From the NCBI GenBank assembly GCA_030018715.1, contig JASEHN010000197.1, positions 1 to 5,980 of the forward strand: a stretch of 5,980 bases of DNA, given 5' to 3'. The notes under the pieces were generated by a model, which was given only the letters and a program-made list of their open reading frames with translations, had not been told where the DNA came from and did not search any database. Origin of the DNA: Thermodesulfobacteriota bacterium (GTDB lineage Bacteria > Desulfobacterota > SM23-61). The translations under genes were made by a program, and so were the position numbers. Below, in pieces: positions 1 through 5,104 of the stretch. The first letter of the stretch is position 1. Each line of letters starts with the position of its first letter.

Positions 1-544
1 TCTCTTTTGCCATCCCCAACGTAGATTCAACAGCAGAGACAATCTCCTCAATCGGAAGATCATATACCAAAGAAGGCTCTTCTTTTACCCGATGATGAAC
101 GTCATCAACAAACTCATCTGCCCCTAAAAAACGCTGATCTTTCAACTTATAAAAATCATCCCGATGCCCTTGCCCTATGCGACTTTTCACAAATCTCTCA
201 TATTCTCGCCTGGCAACACCCCTCTTAACCGAAAATTGGGAGAAAAGGAAATTCCGGTCCACAAGATCCCCCTTCTCTTTGCCCATATAAGATGGATAAC
301 TGCTCCAAGGATACTTAAAAGGATCCTCAACCAATCCGGCTCTCACCGGATTCAAATGGAGGTAAGCCGAAAGCTCCAAAAAATAAGAATCTTTTTCGCA
401 TAAAATGGCCTTGTAACGCCCCTGGAAAAGGTGCCCCCACGTTCGGTACTTTAGGTTAAAATTGCGGGTGTACCGAAACTGAAGGCTCTGCATCACCTTC
501 GATAATGCCGTTTCCCGGGCTTCGACCAGAAGATGGGTAGGCAT
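1..544 (-). pseudogene. REP-associated (IS200-like, Y1) transposase, 5'-truncated remnant, runs off the left edge
   Basis: Reading from ATG at 544 to the window edge gives 181 codons without a stop. The protein has hallmarks of REP-associated tyrosine transposases (RAYTs), single-strand HUH nucleases that process REP hairpins: RYTRNFN (24-30), GHLFQGRYKAILCEKDSY (37-54), the helix ELSAYLHLNPVRAGLV (57-72) expected to carry the catalytic tyrosine, YPWSSYPSY (78-86), and a C-terminal part (DQRFLGADEFV, then LPIEEIVSAV) resembling the DnaA-domain-IV-like tail of some members. The usual N-terminus (about 45 residues before MPNHVHLL) is absent: an in-frame TAG lies at 587-589. The HUH motif itself reads MPTHLLVE instead of MPNHVHLLVE, as if two codons were lost, leaving one of the two metal-binding histidines. 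I therefore call it a non-functional relic. Its real 3' end lies outside the window. Family identity is confident; inactivity is inferred. Confidence 0.85.
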
Positions 545-552
545 CAGGGCAT

Positions 553-565
553 ACAACGTCCCCCT
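553..565 (-). repeat. AGGGGGACGTTGT motif, copy 1 of 2
   Basis: On the minus strand the 13-mer AGGGGGACGTTGT lies immediately upstream of the surviving transposase frame. An identical copy in the same orientation is at 1850-1862, next to a broken tRNA; extending to 16 bp adds one mismatch. Both copies sit where a gene has lost its 5' part, so they may be ends of REP-like elements or a recombination site. A single 13-mer pair could arise by chance in 6 kb, so the call is tentative. Confidence 0.4.
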
Positions 566-589
566 CTCAGACGTTCCCACAAACGCCTA

Positions 590-618
590 TCGACACCAAA
601 GCGCAGATGTGGTAAAAT
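590..618 (+). promoter_or_regulatory. Sigma70-type promoter of the vapBC operon
   Basis: TCGACA at 590-595 matches the -35 consensus at 5 of 6 positions, and TAAAAT at 613-618 matches the -10 at 5 of 6, with an optimal 17-bp spacer. Transcription would start near 625, giving a leader of about 50 nt before the antitoxin ATG at 678. The -35 box lies just beyond the point where the divergent transposase frame is interrupted (TAG at 587-589). Confidence 0.65.
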
Positions 619-632
619 AAATTAAATCAGAC

Positions 633-660
633 CAAACAAACCAGATAGACCAGTTGTTTG
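633..660. promoter_or_regulatory. Inverted repeat in the vapBC leader, probable operator
   Basis: CAAACAA (633-639) and TTGTTTG (654-660) are exact 7-bp inverted repeats separated by 14 bp, between the predicted transcription start and the Shine-Dalgarno. AGACCA also occurs twice directly (629-634 and 647-652). VapBC-type complexes commonly repress their own operon by binding such palindromes. Binding here is inferred only from position and symmetry. Confidence 0.5.
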
Positions 661-677
661 AATAGGGAGTGTTAAAT

Positions 678-893
678 ATGAAAATAAAAGATCAAGCCAT
701 AAGGGAGCTGGCGGAATTGAAACCAGGAGACCTGCTGAAAGTACATGACCTAATCCTATCTCTGAAAAGGAGGCCCGAAGAGGGGAAAAGAAAATCAGGG
801 TTGCCGCCTTATAAGAGGGTCAGACAGGCGCTGAAGCAGTGTAAGGGATCTCTCAGCGAAGATATTATGGCGACGAGAGAAGACAGGACATGA
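678..893 (+). CDS. VapB-like antitoxin of a type II toxin-antitoxin pair
   Basis: A 71-residue, highly charged protein encoded directly upstream of a PIN-domain toxin and overlapping it by 4 nt (ATGA at 890-893), the classic antitoxin-first arrangement. The N-terminal part (IRELAELKPGDLLKVHDLIL, residues 7-26) resembles the helical segment of small DUF2281/VapB-type antitoxins. The C-terminal stretch KGSLSEDIMATREDR is like the VapB tails that wrap the PIN active site. It is expected to neutralise the toxin and, with it, repress the operon. I chose ATG 678 because GGGAG at 665-669 lies 8 nt upstream; an in-frame GTG at 669 would overlap that ribosome-binding site. No clear DNA-binding fold can be named from sequence alone. 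The antitoxin role rests mainly on context; the gene itself is confident. Confidence 0.8.
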   Translation: MKIKDQAIRELAELKPGDLLKVHDLILSLKRRPEEGKRKSGLPPYKRVRQALKQCKGSLSEDIMATREDRT

Positions 894-1333
894 TTCTGTT
901 TTTTGATACCTCTGCCCTGGTAAAAGTCTTCCATGAAGAAAAAGGGTCTGAAGTGGTTACGCCTCTAATCAAGGCCAAGGATAATGAAGTTTGGATTTCG
1001 GAACTTGCGAGAATAGAATTTCTTAGCGCCATATTCCGCAGGGTGAGAAATAGGGAAATAAGTGATGAGCAGCTAAATGAGGCCGTTATTGGATTCGAAG
1101 AGCAGCTTTATTTTTTCAATGTCGAACCTTTAGGGCAAGCAATCCTAAGAGAAGCAGAATTATTATTGAAGAAGTATGGAAAAAGGAGGAGGCTTAGATC
1201 TCTTGATGCTCTGCAGATGGGAACATTTAGTTTGATTTCAGAGAGAGGTTGGTACTTTGTGGCGGCTGATGATATTCTTTGTGAAATTGCAAAAGATATG
1301 GGGTTTGCGGTCATAAATCCGCTTCAAGGATAA
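890..1333 (+). CDS. vapC: PIN-domain ribonuclease toxin, VapC family
   Basis: A 147-residue PIN-domain protein of normal VapC length. The four acidic residues expected to bind Mg2+/Mn2+ are all visible: D6 in ILFFDTSALVK, E43 in LARIEFLSA, D106 in LRSLDALQM and D127 in VAADDILCEIA. The C-terminal GFAVINP is the usual last strand of the fold. VapC toxins are endoribonucleases that typically cleave tRNA or the rRNA sarcin-ricin loop and arrest translation; the RNA target here cannot be read from sequence. The ATG overlaps the antitoxin stop, so translation is probably coupled. All catalytic positions being intact suggests an active toxin. No terminator-like hairpin follows directly; the next 500 bp is repeat-bearing non-coding DNA. 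Confidence 0.93.
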   Translation: MILFFDTSALVKVFHEEKGSEVVTPLIKAKDNEVWISELARIEFLSAIFRRVRNREISDEQLNEAVIGFEEQLYFFNVEPLGQAILREAELLLKKYGKRRRLRSLDALQMGTFSLISERGWYFVAADDILCEIAKDMGFAVINPLQG

Positions 1334-1621
1334 ATAATTTGGAGCAACCCGATGGCTTCGTTTGTCAATCTACCATCTTTGCTCTTTGATCCATGCTCTC
1401 TGCGCCTTTGATCCATTTTCATTCCGCATTTGGGTCATCTTCCATCTTTCTTCGCTTTCAGCTCTTCGCTCTATGCTCTATGCGTTTCTTATAAGGACCA
1501 GAAGGACAAACCAACTAGACGAGATCAACTTCTGCACGAATGTATTCATGACTTATAACCTTATGTCCCCATTTCCTCTTTGAACGCTCTAACGCTCGGC
1601 TATTAGCTCACCCATGAATTG

Positions 1622-1643
1622 TTGAATTATTTAAGGGCGTCCC
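1622..1643 (+). repeat. 22-bp dispersed direct repeat, copy 1 (core TTTAAGGGCGTCCC)
   Basis: Matches 1755-1776 at 21 of 22 positions; the only difference is T versus A in the left part (TTGAATTA versus TTGAATAA). The shared core is TTTAAGGGCGTCCC. A perfect hairpin at 1667-1685 lies between the copies and repeats the core AAGGGCGT. This arrangement suggests REP/RAYT-type repetitive DNA. Confidence 0.75.
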
Positions 1644-1666
1644 GCTTTCCATCGTCCATCTTCCGA

Positions 1667-1685
1667 GTCACGCCAAGGGCGTGAC
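1667..1685. repeat. Perfect REP-like hairpin
   Basis: GTCACGCC (1667-1674) and GGCGTGAC (1678-1685) form a perfect 8-bp GC-rich stem with a 3-nt AAG loop. There is no following T-run, so it is not a standard terminator. Its AAGGGCGT half matches the core of the flanking 22-bp repeats. A REP-like palindrome, of the kind RAYT transposases act on, is the best reading but is not proven. Confidence 0.55.
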
Positions 1686-1754
1686 GGTCGTCCCACATCC
1701 TTCGGTCTTTTACGCATATACGAACCGACGCATTATTGGCTTGGAGAGGAGATA

Positions 1755-1776
1755 TTGAATAATTTAAGGGCGTCCC
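1755..1776 (+). repeat. 22-bp dispersed direct repeat, copy 2 (core TTTAAGGGCGTCCC)
   Basis: Second copy of the repeat at 1622-1643, same orientation, 133 bp downstream, with one mismatch in 22 bp. Such identity over this length is very unlikely by chance in a 6-kb window. Confidence 0.75.
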
Positions 1777-1849
1777 CAACGCCACGCATGGCCCCGAAAA
1801 CAAGCACGATCCAAGTGATACAAAGGCATGTGTATAAGTTCACTCGGAA

Positions 1850-1862
1850 ACAACGTCCCCCT
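1850..1862 (-). repeat. AGGGGGACGTTGT motif, copy 2 of 2
   Basis: Exact match to 553-565, same orientation. It ends about 18 bp before the surviving half of the tRNA-Gln, so it marks the boundary of another broken gene. Confidence 0.4.
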
Positions 1863-1879
1863 ATCCTGCATTTTTTGCA

Positions 1880-1923
1880 CTCTGACTCCGTGAATCAAGG
1901 TTCAAATCCTTGTCCCCCAGCCA
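1880..1923 (+). tRNA. 3' half of a tRNA-Gln (anticodon CUG), truncated and non-functional
   Basis: The segment starts in a 7-nt anticodon loop CTCTGAC (1880-1886; anticodon CTG at 1882-1884) and continues with the 3' anticodon strand TCCGT (1887-1891) and a 4-nt variable region. The T arm is perfect: CAAGG (1896-1900), loop TTCAAAT (1901-1907), CCTTG (1908-1912). It ends with the 3' acceptor strand TCCCCCA (1913-1919), discriminator G73 (1920) and an encoded CCA (1921-1923). A72, G73 and the C-rich acceptor are tRNA-Gln identity features. The 5' half is absent: the bases before 1880 do not form the anticodon stem, and no matching TGGGGG-type 5' end with a D arm occurs upstream. It lies tail-to-tail with glnS, the synthetase for this tRNA. 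Either a rearrangement or an integration at the tRNA 3' end could leave such a half. Confidence 0.8.
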
Positions 1924-1928
1924 CAGTA

Positions 1929-1965
1929 AAAAAGGGCCAGACTCATCAAGGGCTTGGCCCTTTTT
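1929..1965. terminator. Bidirectional intrinsic terminator between the tRNA-Gln fragment and glnS
   Basis: AAAAAGGGCC (1929-1938) and GGCCCTTTTT (1956-1965) form a perfect 10-bp stem with a 17-nt loop. Each strand ends in a T-run, so it can end transcription from the tRNA (plus) and from glnS (minus), whose stop codon is only 9 nt away. Confidence 0.85.
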
Positions 1966-1973
1966 GCTGCACC

Positions 1974-3674
1974 CTATTTCTTCTCCTGGCTGGCGATCTT
2001 TGCCCAGGAATCGCGCAGGGCCACGGTCCGGTTGAATACCAGTGTCTTATCCGAAGAATCAATGGGATCTACGCAGAAGTAGCCCTGTCTTTCGAACTGG
2101 TATCGACTTCCCGGTGCTGCGCCTGCCAGACTGGGCTCAACCCGGCAGGTCTTTAGAATTTCCATTGATTTGGGGTTCAAATAATCGGTAAAATTAGAAC
2201 CTTCCTTTTCGCCCAGCGGATTGGCGACTCGAAAGAGGCGGTCATACAGGCGAACCTCTGCCGGGAGCGAATGAGTTGCCGACACCCAGTGTATGGTTGC
2301 CTCGACTTTGCGTCCATCGGGAGCAAAACCACTTCGGGTCTCGGGGTCATAAGTGCAGTGCACTTCGGCGACTTCGCCGGTTTGGGGATCCTTAAGCACA
2401 CTCACGCCCTTGATAAAATATCCGTAGCGGAGGCGCACTTCCCGCCCGGGAGCCAGGCGGTAGAATTTTTTCGGTGGGTTTTCCAGGAAATCTTCCCGTT
2501 CTATGTAGAGCACTCGAGAAAAAGGAACCTTCCTGGATCCTATAGCGGAATTCTTAGGATGGTATGGGCAGTCGAGCTCTTCCACCTGGCCCTCAGGGTA
2601 GTTGTCGATGACCAAACGGAGAGGTTGCAGTACACCCATGACTCGCGGAGCTCGTTCATTTAAATCTTCCCGGAGGCAATGCTCGAGCAGGGCAACATCG
2701 ACAATGCTGTCATTCTTAGCCACCCCGATGCGCTCACAAAATGTTCGAATCGCCTCCGGCGGATAACCACGTCTGCGCATTCCCGCGATGGTAGGCATCC
2801 GGGGATCATCCCACCCCGTCACATACCCCTTTTCCACCAGCTCAATGAGCCTTCGTTTACTAAGGATGGTATAGTTGAGGTTGAGCCGGGCGAATTCGAT
2901 CTGCTGGGGATGACAATTTACCTTCAATTCATCCAGAATCCAATCATACAGGGGGCGATTATTTTCGAATTCCAGCGTGCAAATGGAATGGGTGATGCCT
3001 TCAAGGGAATCTGAAAGGCAATGGGCAAAATCATACATAGGATAGATGCACCACTTGCTGCCGGCCCTGTAATGCGGTTCCTTTTTAATACGGTAGAGGA
3101 CTGGATCCCGCATAGTCACATTGGGAGAAGCCATATCGATTTTGGCCCGCAGCACATGAGCTCCCTCATCGAATTCCCCGGCCCGCATGCGCTCGAACAG
3201 GTCTAAGTTCGCCTCGACCGACCGGTTGCGATAAGGGCTGTCTTTCCCAGGTTCGGTTAAGGTGCCCCGGTACTTGCGGATTTCCTCCGCGCTCAAGCTG
3301 CAGACATAGGCTTTGCCTTTCCGGATCAGTTGTACGGCGTATTGGTAGAGATGTTCATAGTAGTCGGAAGCATAAAACAACCGATCTCCCCAATCGAACC
3401 CCAGCCAGCGCACGTCTTTAATTATCGATTTTACGTATTCAAGGTCTTCCCCGCTGGGATCGGTATCATCGAGCCGCAAATTGCAGGCACCTCTATATTG
3501 AGCAGCGATGCCAAAATTGAGGCAAATGGACTTGGCATGCCCGATATGCAGATAGCCATTCGGTTCCGGAGGGAATCGGGTGGCCACTCGCCCCTCATTT
3601 TTATTAACCTTCAAGTCCTCATCGATGATCGCCCTAATAAAATCCTTTGAGGGGGTAGCTTGAATTTGATCCAT
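1974..3674 (-). CDS. glnS: Glutaminyl-tRNA synthetase
   Basis: A 566-residue class I aminoacyl-tRNA synthetase that charges tRNA-Gln with glutamine in the cytoplasm; E. coli GlnRS is of similar length (about 554). The catalytic domain begins VATRFPPEPNGYLHIGH, with the HIGH signature at 43-46. LRLDDTDP follows at 67-73 and YPMYDFAHCLSD at 211-222, covering the amino-acid and ATP pocket. The KMSKS loop is the GlnRS-type ILSKR at 270-274, and PRMPTIAGMRRRGY follows at 291-304. The C-terminal half is the beta-barrel anticodon-binding region, complete through GYFCVDPIDS and FNRTVALRDSW. ATG 3674 gives the conserved N-terminus, with AAGGA about 10 nt upstream. It is flanked by its own promoter and a terminator, so it is probably monocistronic. 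Presence of GlnRS implies direct glutaminylation, though an additional amidotransferase route cannot be excluded here. Confidence 0.97.
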   Translation of the reverse strand: MDQIQATPSKDFIRAIIDEDLKVNKNEGRVATRFPPEPNGYLHIGHAKSICLNFGIAAQYRGACNLRLDDTDPSGEDLEYVKSIIKDVRWLGFDWGDRLFYASDYYEHLYQYAVQLIRKGKAYVCSLSAEEIRKYRGTLTEPGKDSPYRNRSVEANLDLFERMRAGEFDEGAHVLRAKIDMASPNVTMRDPVLYRIKKEPHYRAGSKWCIYPMYDFAHCLSDSLEGITHSICTLEFENNRPLYDWILDELKVNCHPQQIEFARLNLNYTILSKRRLIELVEKGYVTGWDDPRMPTIAGMRRRGYPPEAIRTFCERIGVAKNDSIVDVALLEHCLREDLNERAPRVMGVLQPLRLVIDNYPEGQVEELDCPYHPKNSAIGSRKVPFSRVLYIEREDFLENPPKKFYRLAPGREVRLRYGYFIKGVSVLKDPQTGEVAEVHCTYDPETRSGFAPDGRKVEATIHWVSATHSLPAEVRLYDRLFRVANPLGEKEGSNFTDYLNPKSMEILKTCRVEPSLAGAAPGSRYQFERQGYFCVDPIDSSDKTLVFNRTVALRDSWAKIASQEKK

Positions 3675-3719
3675 ATTTCCAATATCCTTCTTCCCTTTAG
3701 TCCTATATCGATCTTATAA

Positions 3720-3748
3720 AATATATCATTTCTTATAGCAGTAGTGAA
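3720..3748 (-). promoter_or_regulatory. Probable promoter of glnS
   Basis: On the minus strand TTCACT (3748-3743, 4 of 6) is followed after 17 bp by TATATT (3725-3720, 5 of 6), in an AT-rich stretch about 45 nt before the glnS ATG. Spacing is optimal but the -35 box is weak. Confidence 0.45.
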
Positions 3749-3869
3749 CATCGGAAAGATGGATATCAACTTCTTAGGCTATTCACCAGCATGCCCAAAT
3801 TTTTGGGGAAATTCTCGGAGGGCAATAATAGACGCCTCCTTGCGCCCATTAGGATACTCATGAAAAAAA

Positions 3870-4199
3870 TCAATCTGGAATATCCAAAGCTATACGCAAG
3901 GCTTGGTTAAGCAGCTCAATTTTCTGCGGGGGCAAGGTGCCGATGTAGTTGGTTAATGCCGACTTGGACAAACTGACCAACTCATCACAATGAATACTGC
4001 TTTCGTGTTTCAAGCCGTCCTCCACACCCAGCAACACTTGAGTTGACAAACCATCGTGAGCCGAGTACAACGGAGCACAAGTCACCGTTGAAAAGCGCGA
4101 ATCAATAACTGCTTGGCGGCTCATCACCACAAATACCCTGTGTTTCTTGGGGTCTCGGCTGGAAGGATGAGCAACGCGATAAAGGTCGCCGCGTTTCAC
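3870..4199 (-). CDS. MazF/PemK-family endoribonuclease toxin
   Basis: A 109-residue protein with the MazF/PemK layout: N-terminal KRGDLYRV (2-9), the strand HRVFVVMSR (20-28) whose R21 is at the place of the catalytic arginine, TCAPLYS (40-46) ending at the position of the active-site Thr/Ser, then SSIHCDELVSLSKSALTNYIGTLP and a final helix LLNQALRIALDI. Family members cut mRNA or other RNA at short specific sequences and halt growth; the cleavage site here is unknown. The linker between the first two strands lacks the PGSEQ-type sequence common in MazF but has the same length. It starts at GTG 4199, overlapping the antitoxin stop by 4 nt (GTGA), so translation is coupled. Length and motifs are complete, so it is probably functional. 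Family confident; residue equivalences are by eye. Confidence 0.9.
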   Translation of the reverse strand: MKRGDLYRVAHPSSRDPKKHRVFVVMSRQAVIDSRFSTVTCAPLYSAHDGLSTQVLLGVEDGLKHESSIHCDELVSLSKSALTNYIGTLPPQKIELLNQALRIALDIPD

Positions 4200-4423
4200 A
4201 ATTTTACCTGATAGGTCAGCACGTCTGCTGCTTCTTGGTTGAGGTAGGCGGCGCGTTGATTGATGATCTGGATGTCTCGGGCATTTTGCTCGCTGCGGAC
4301 AATCTCCGCGATGAAAGCCCGCAAGGCCGCTTCAATAAACTCCGAGCGGTTTTTATTCCCGGCGCGTTGGTCAATGGTTTTCAATAAGTCTTCTGATATG
4401 GTGATAGATGTCTTGATTTTCAT
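4196..4423 (-). CDS. Ribbon-helix-helix antitoxin paired with the MazF-type toxin
   Basis: A 75-residue protein with a clear N-terminal ribbon-helix-helix domain: strand KIKTSITI (2-9), helix A SEDLLKTIDQRAG (10-22), turn NKNR, helix B SEFIEAALRAFIAEI (27-41). The remainder (about 42-75, polar then hydrophobic, ending DVLTYQVKL) is the expected toxin-binding tail. RHH dimers bind operator DNA through the paired strands, and the toxin complex usually tightens repression. The start is firm: an in-frame stop lies 15 nt upstream of ATG 4423 and no other start codon intervenes. There is no Shine-Dalgarno; the promoter and operator are packed against the ATG, suggesting a leaderless message. It overlaps the toxin by 4 nt. 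MazE-like by function; whether it is closest to MazE, PemI or a CopG-type antitoxin is not resolved. Confidence 0.9.
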   Translation of the reverse strand: MKIKTSITISEDLLKTIDQRAGNKNRSEFIEAALRAFIAEIVRSEQNARDIQIINQRAAYLNQEAADVLTYQVKL

Positions 4424-4443
4424 ACTACCAATATACTACCAAT
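4422..4443. promoter_or_regulatory. Perfect tandem 11-bp repeat, probable antitoxin operator
   Basis: ATACTACCAAT occurs twice back to back (4422-4432 and 4433-4443) without mismatch. The 11-bp period is about one helical turn, as expected for cooperating RHH dimers on one DNA face. The repeat covers the -10 box and two bases of the antitoxin ATG, ideal for autorepression. Confidence 0.75.
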
Positions 4444-4458
4444 TAGATTCTATGTCAA
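4430..4458 (-). promoter_or_regulatory. Near-consensus sigma70 promoter of the mazEF-type operon
   Basis: On the minus strand TTGACA (4458-4453, 6 of 6), a 17-bp spacer and TATATT (4435-4430, 5 of 6). The predicted start, 7 nt after the -10, falls on the A of the antitoxin ATG (4423), so the transcript would have no leader. Confidence 0.85.
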
Positions 4459-4504
4459 GTCCTTAATTTTCTAGCCCACCCCAGTTTTTTTACTCTTTGG
4501 CCCC

Positions 4505-5104
4505 CTATTCAACTTTCATCTTTTCCAATTCTTCGATGATCTTCATGTAAAGGGCGATATCCAGGGGAGCGTCCAGTTGATTCTTGCGCTCCAAATCCCA
4601 GCGATAAACATTGACCAGCGCCCTCGGCCATTCCCGCCATTCTTTGTAAGGACCGAGGTTCACTTTTTTCCCGGCTTCCAGGGGGCCATACCCCTCATCC
4701 AATACTTTCCCTCCTTCCTGTTGGATCAGGAGGATATAATCACGCACGAGTCTCAGATCCTCCTTTGTGCCAATGGGGCCGTGTCCAGGAACGATGGTTT
4801 CCACGTCCATTGCCAGGATCCGCTCGCAGGCCCGCAACCATCCCTTAAGTGTGCCTTCATGGGCCAGGGGCGAAACATAAAAAAAGGCGATGTCTCCGGC
4901 GAAGAGGATTTTCTCCTGCGGCAGGTACACGCCCACATCCCCCGGAGTATGCGCGGGGCCGAAAACAATCAGCCGAACTTCCCGGTTGCCCAGGTAAAGT
5001 GTCAAATCGTGCTCAAAGGCCACAGTGACCACCACCGGCGGACGGGAATATTGGAATGTTGGAGTGTTGCAATGACGGGATAAAAATTCTTCCCCACTAT
5101 GCAT
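4505..5104 (-). pseudogene. Metallo-beta-lactamase-fold hydrolase, N-terminal half missing
   Basis: The open frame of 199 codons keeps only the second half of a metallo-beta-lactamase fold: FGPAHTPGD (48-56, H52), ILFAGD (66-71, D71) and IVPGHGP (104-110, H108), then a helical C-terminal extension (about 114-199) typical of longer MBL-fold hydrolases. The HxHxDH motif that supplies most metal ligands, normally about 50-100 residues before AHTPGD, is absent, and only 50 bp separates this frame from the next gene. Family-like sequence begins at about residue 21 (RPPVVVTVAFEHDLTLYLG); residues 12-20 are translated from an 8-bp repeat array. An in-frame TAA lies 9 bp upstream of the ATG. So the gene was truncated at the repeat and is almost certainly unable to bind metal normally. 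It follows the LUD gene in the same direction and may be co-transcribed. Substrate unknown. Confidence 0.8.
5045..5068 (+). repeat. Array of three 8-bp repeats (GGARTRTT), inverted relative to 5102-5149
   Basis: Plus-strand units GGAATATT, GGAATGTT and GGAGTGTT lie in tandem. They face the minus-strand array at 5102-5149, allowing a long imperfect hairpin (20 of 24 positions paired) with a loop of about 33-41 nt. The array begins exactly where recognisable metallo-beta-lactamase coding sequence ends. Confidence 0.75.

Larger units (their letters stand above)
1334..1879. other. Gene-free spacer between vapC and the tRNA-Gln fragment
   Basis: I find no convincing gene here on either strand: the open frames lack ribosome-binding sites and family motifs. 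The first part (about 1370-1500) is pyrimidine-rich on the plus strand with short direct repeats, including TTTGATCCAT at 1385-1394 and 1407-1416 and a CTCTATG doublet around 1470-1485. The second part (1620-1862) holds a 22-bp direct repeat pair, a strong hairpin and a GGGGACGTTGT-type motif, listed separately. It looks like decayed mobile or REP-type DNA. Confidence 0.7.

Noticed and set aside
164..403. Plus-strand 79-codon open frame
   Set aside because: Antisense to the transposase frame, which has clear family motifs; this frame has none and no ribosome-binding site.
1362..1583. Plus-strand 73-codon open frame after vapC
   Set aside because: Its composition follows the CTCTATG/TTTGATCCAT low-complexity DNA; there is no ribosome-binding site and no family resemblance.
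1334..1880. Search for the missing 5' half of the tRNA-Gln and for a CRISPR array
   Set aside because: No TGGGGG-type acceptor with a D arm is present, and the repeats are too few and unevenly spaced for CRISPR.
1755..2156. Plus-strand 133-codon open frame across the tRNA fragment and the glnS 3' end
   Set aside because: It runs through the 22-bp repeat, the tRNA-Gln half and the terminator and then antisense to glnS; no protein family features.
2271..3650. Several plus-strand open frames of 61-130 codons inside glnS
   Set aside because: All are antisense shadows of a well-conserved synthetase and carry no motifs of their own.
3766..3861. Minus-strand 31-codon frame starting at ATG 3861 downstream of the mazF-type toxin
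   Set aside because: No Shine-Dalgarno, and it overlaps hairpin-forming DNA; an alternative frame looks equally protein-like, so neither is supported.
4577..5083. Plus-strand 168-codon open frame opposite the metallo-beta-lactamase remnant
   Set aside because: The minus-strand reading has the AHTPGD, FAGD and PGHG motifs; the plus-strand reading has no recognisable features.
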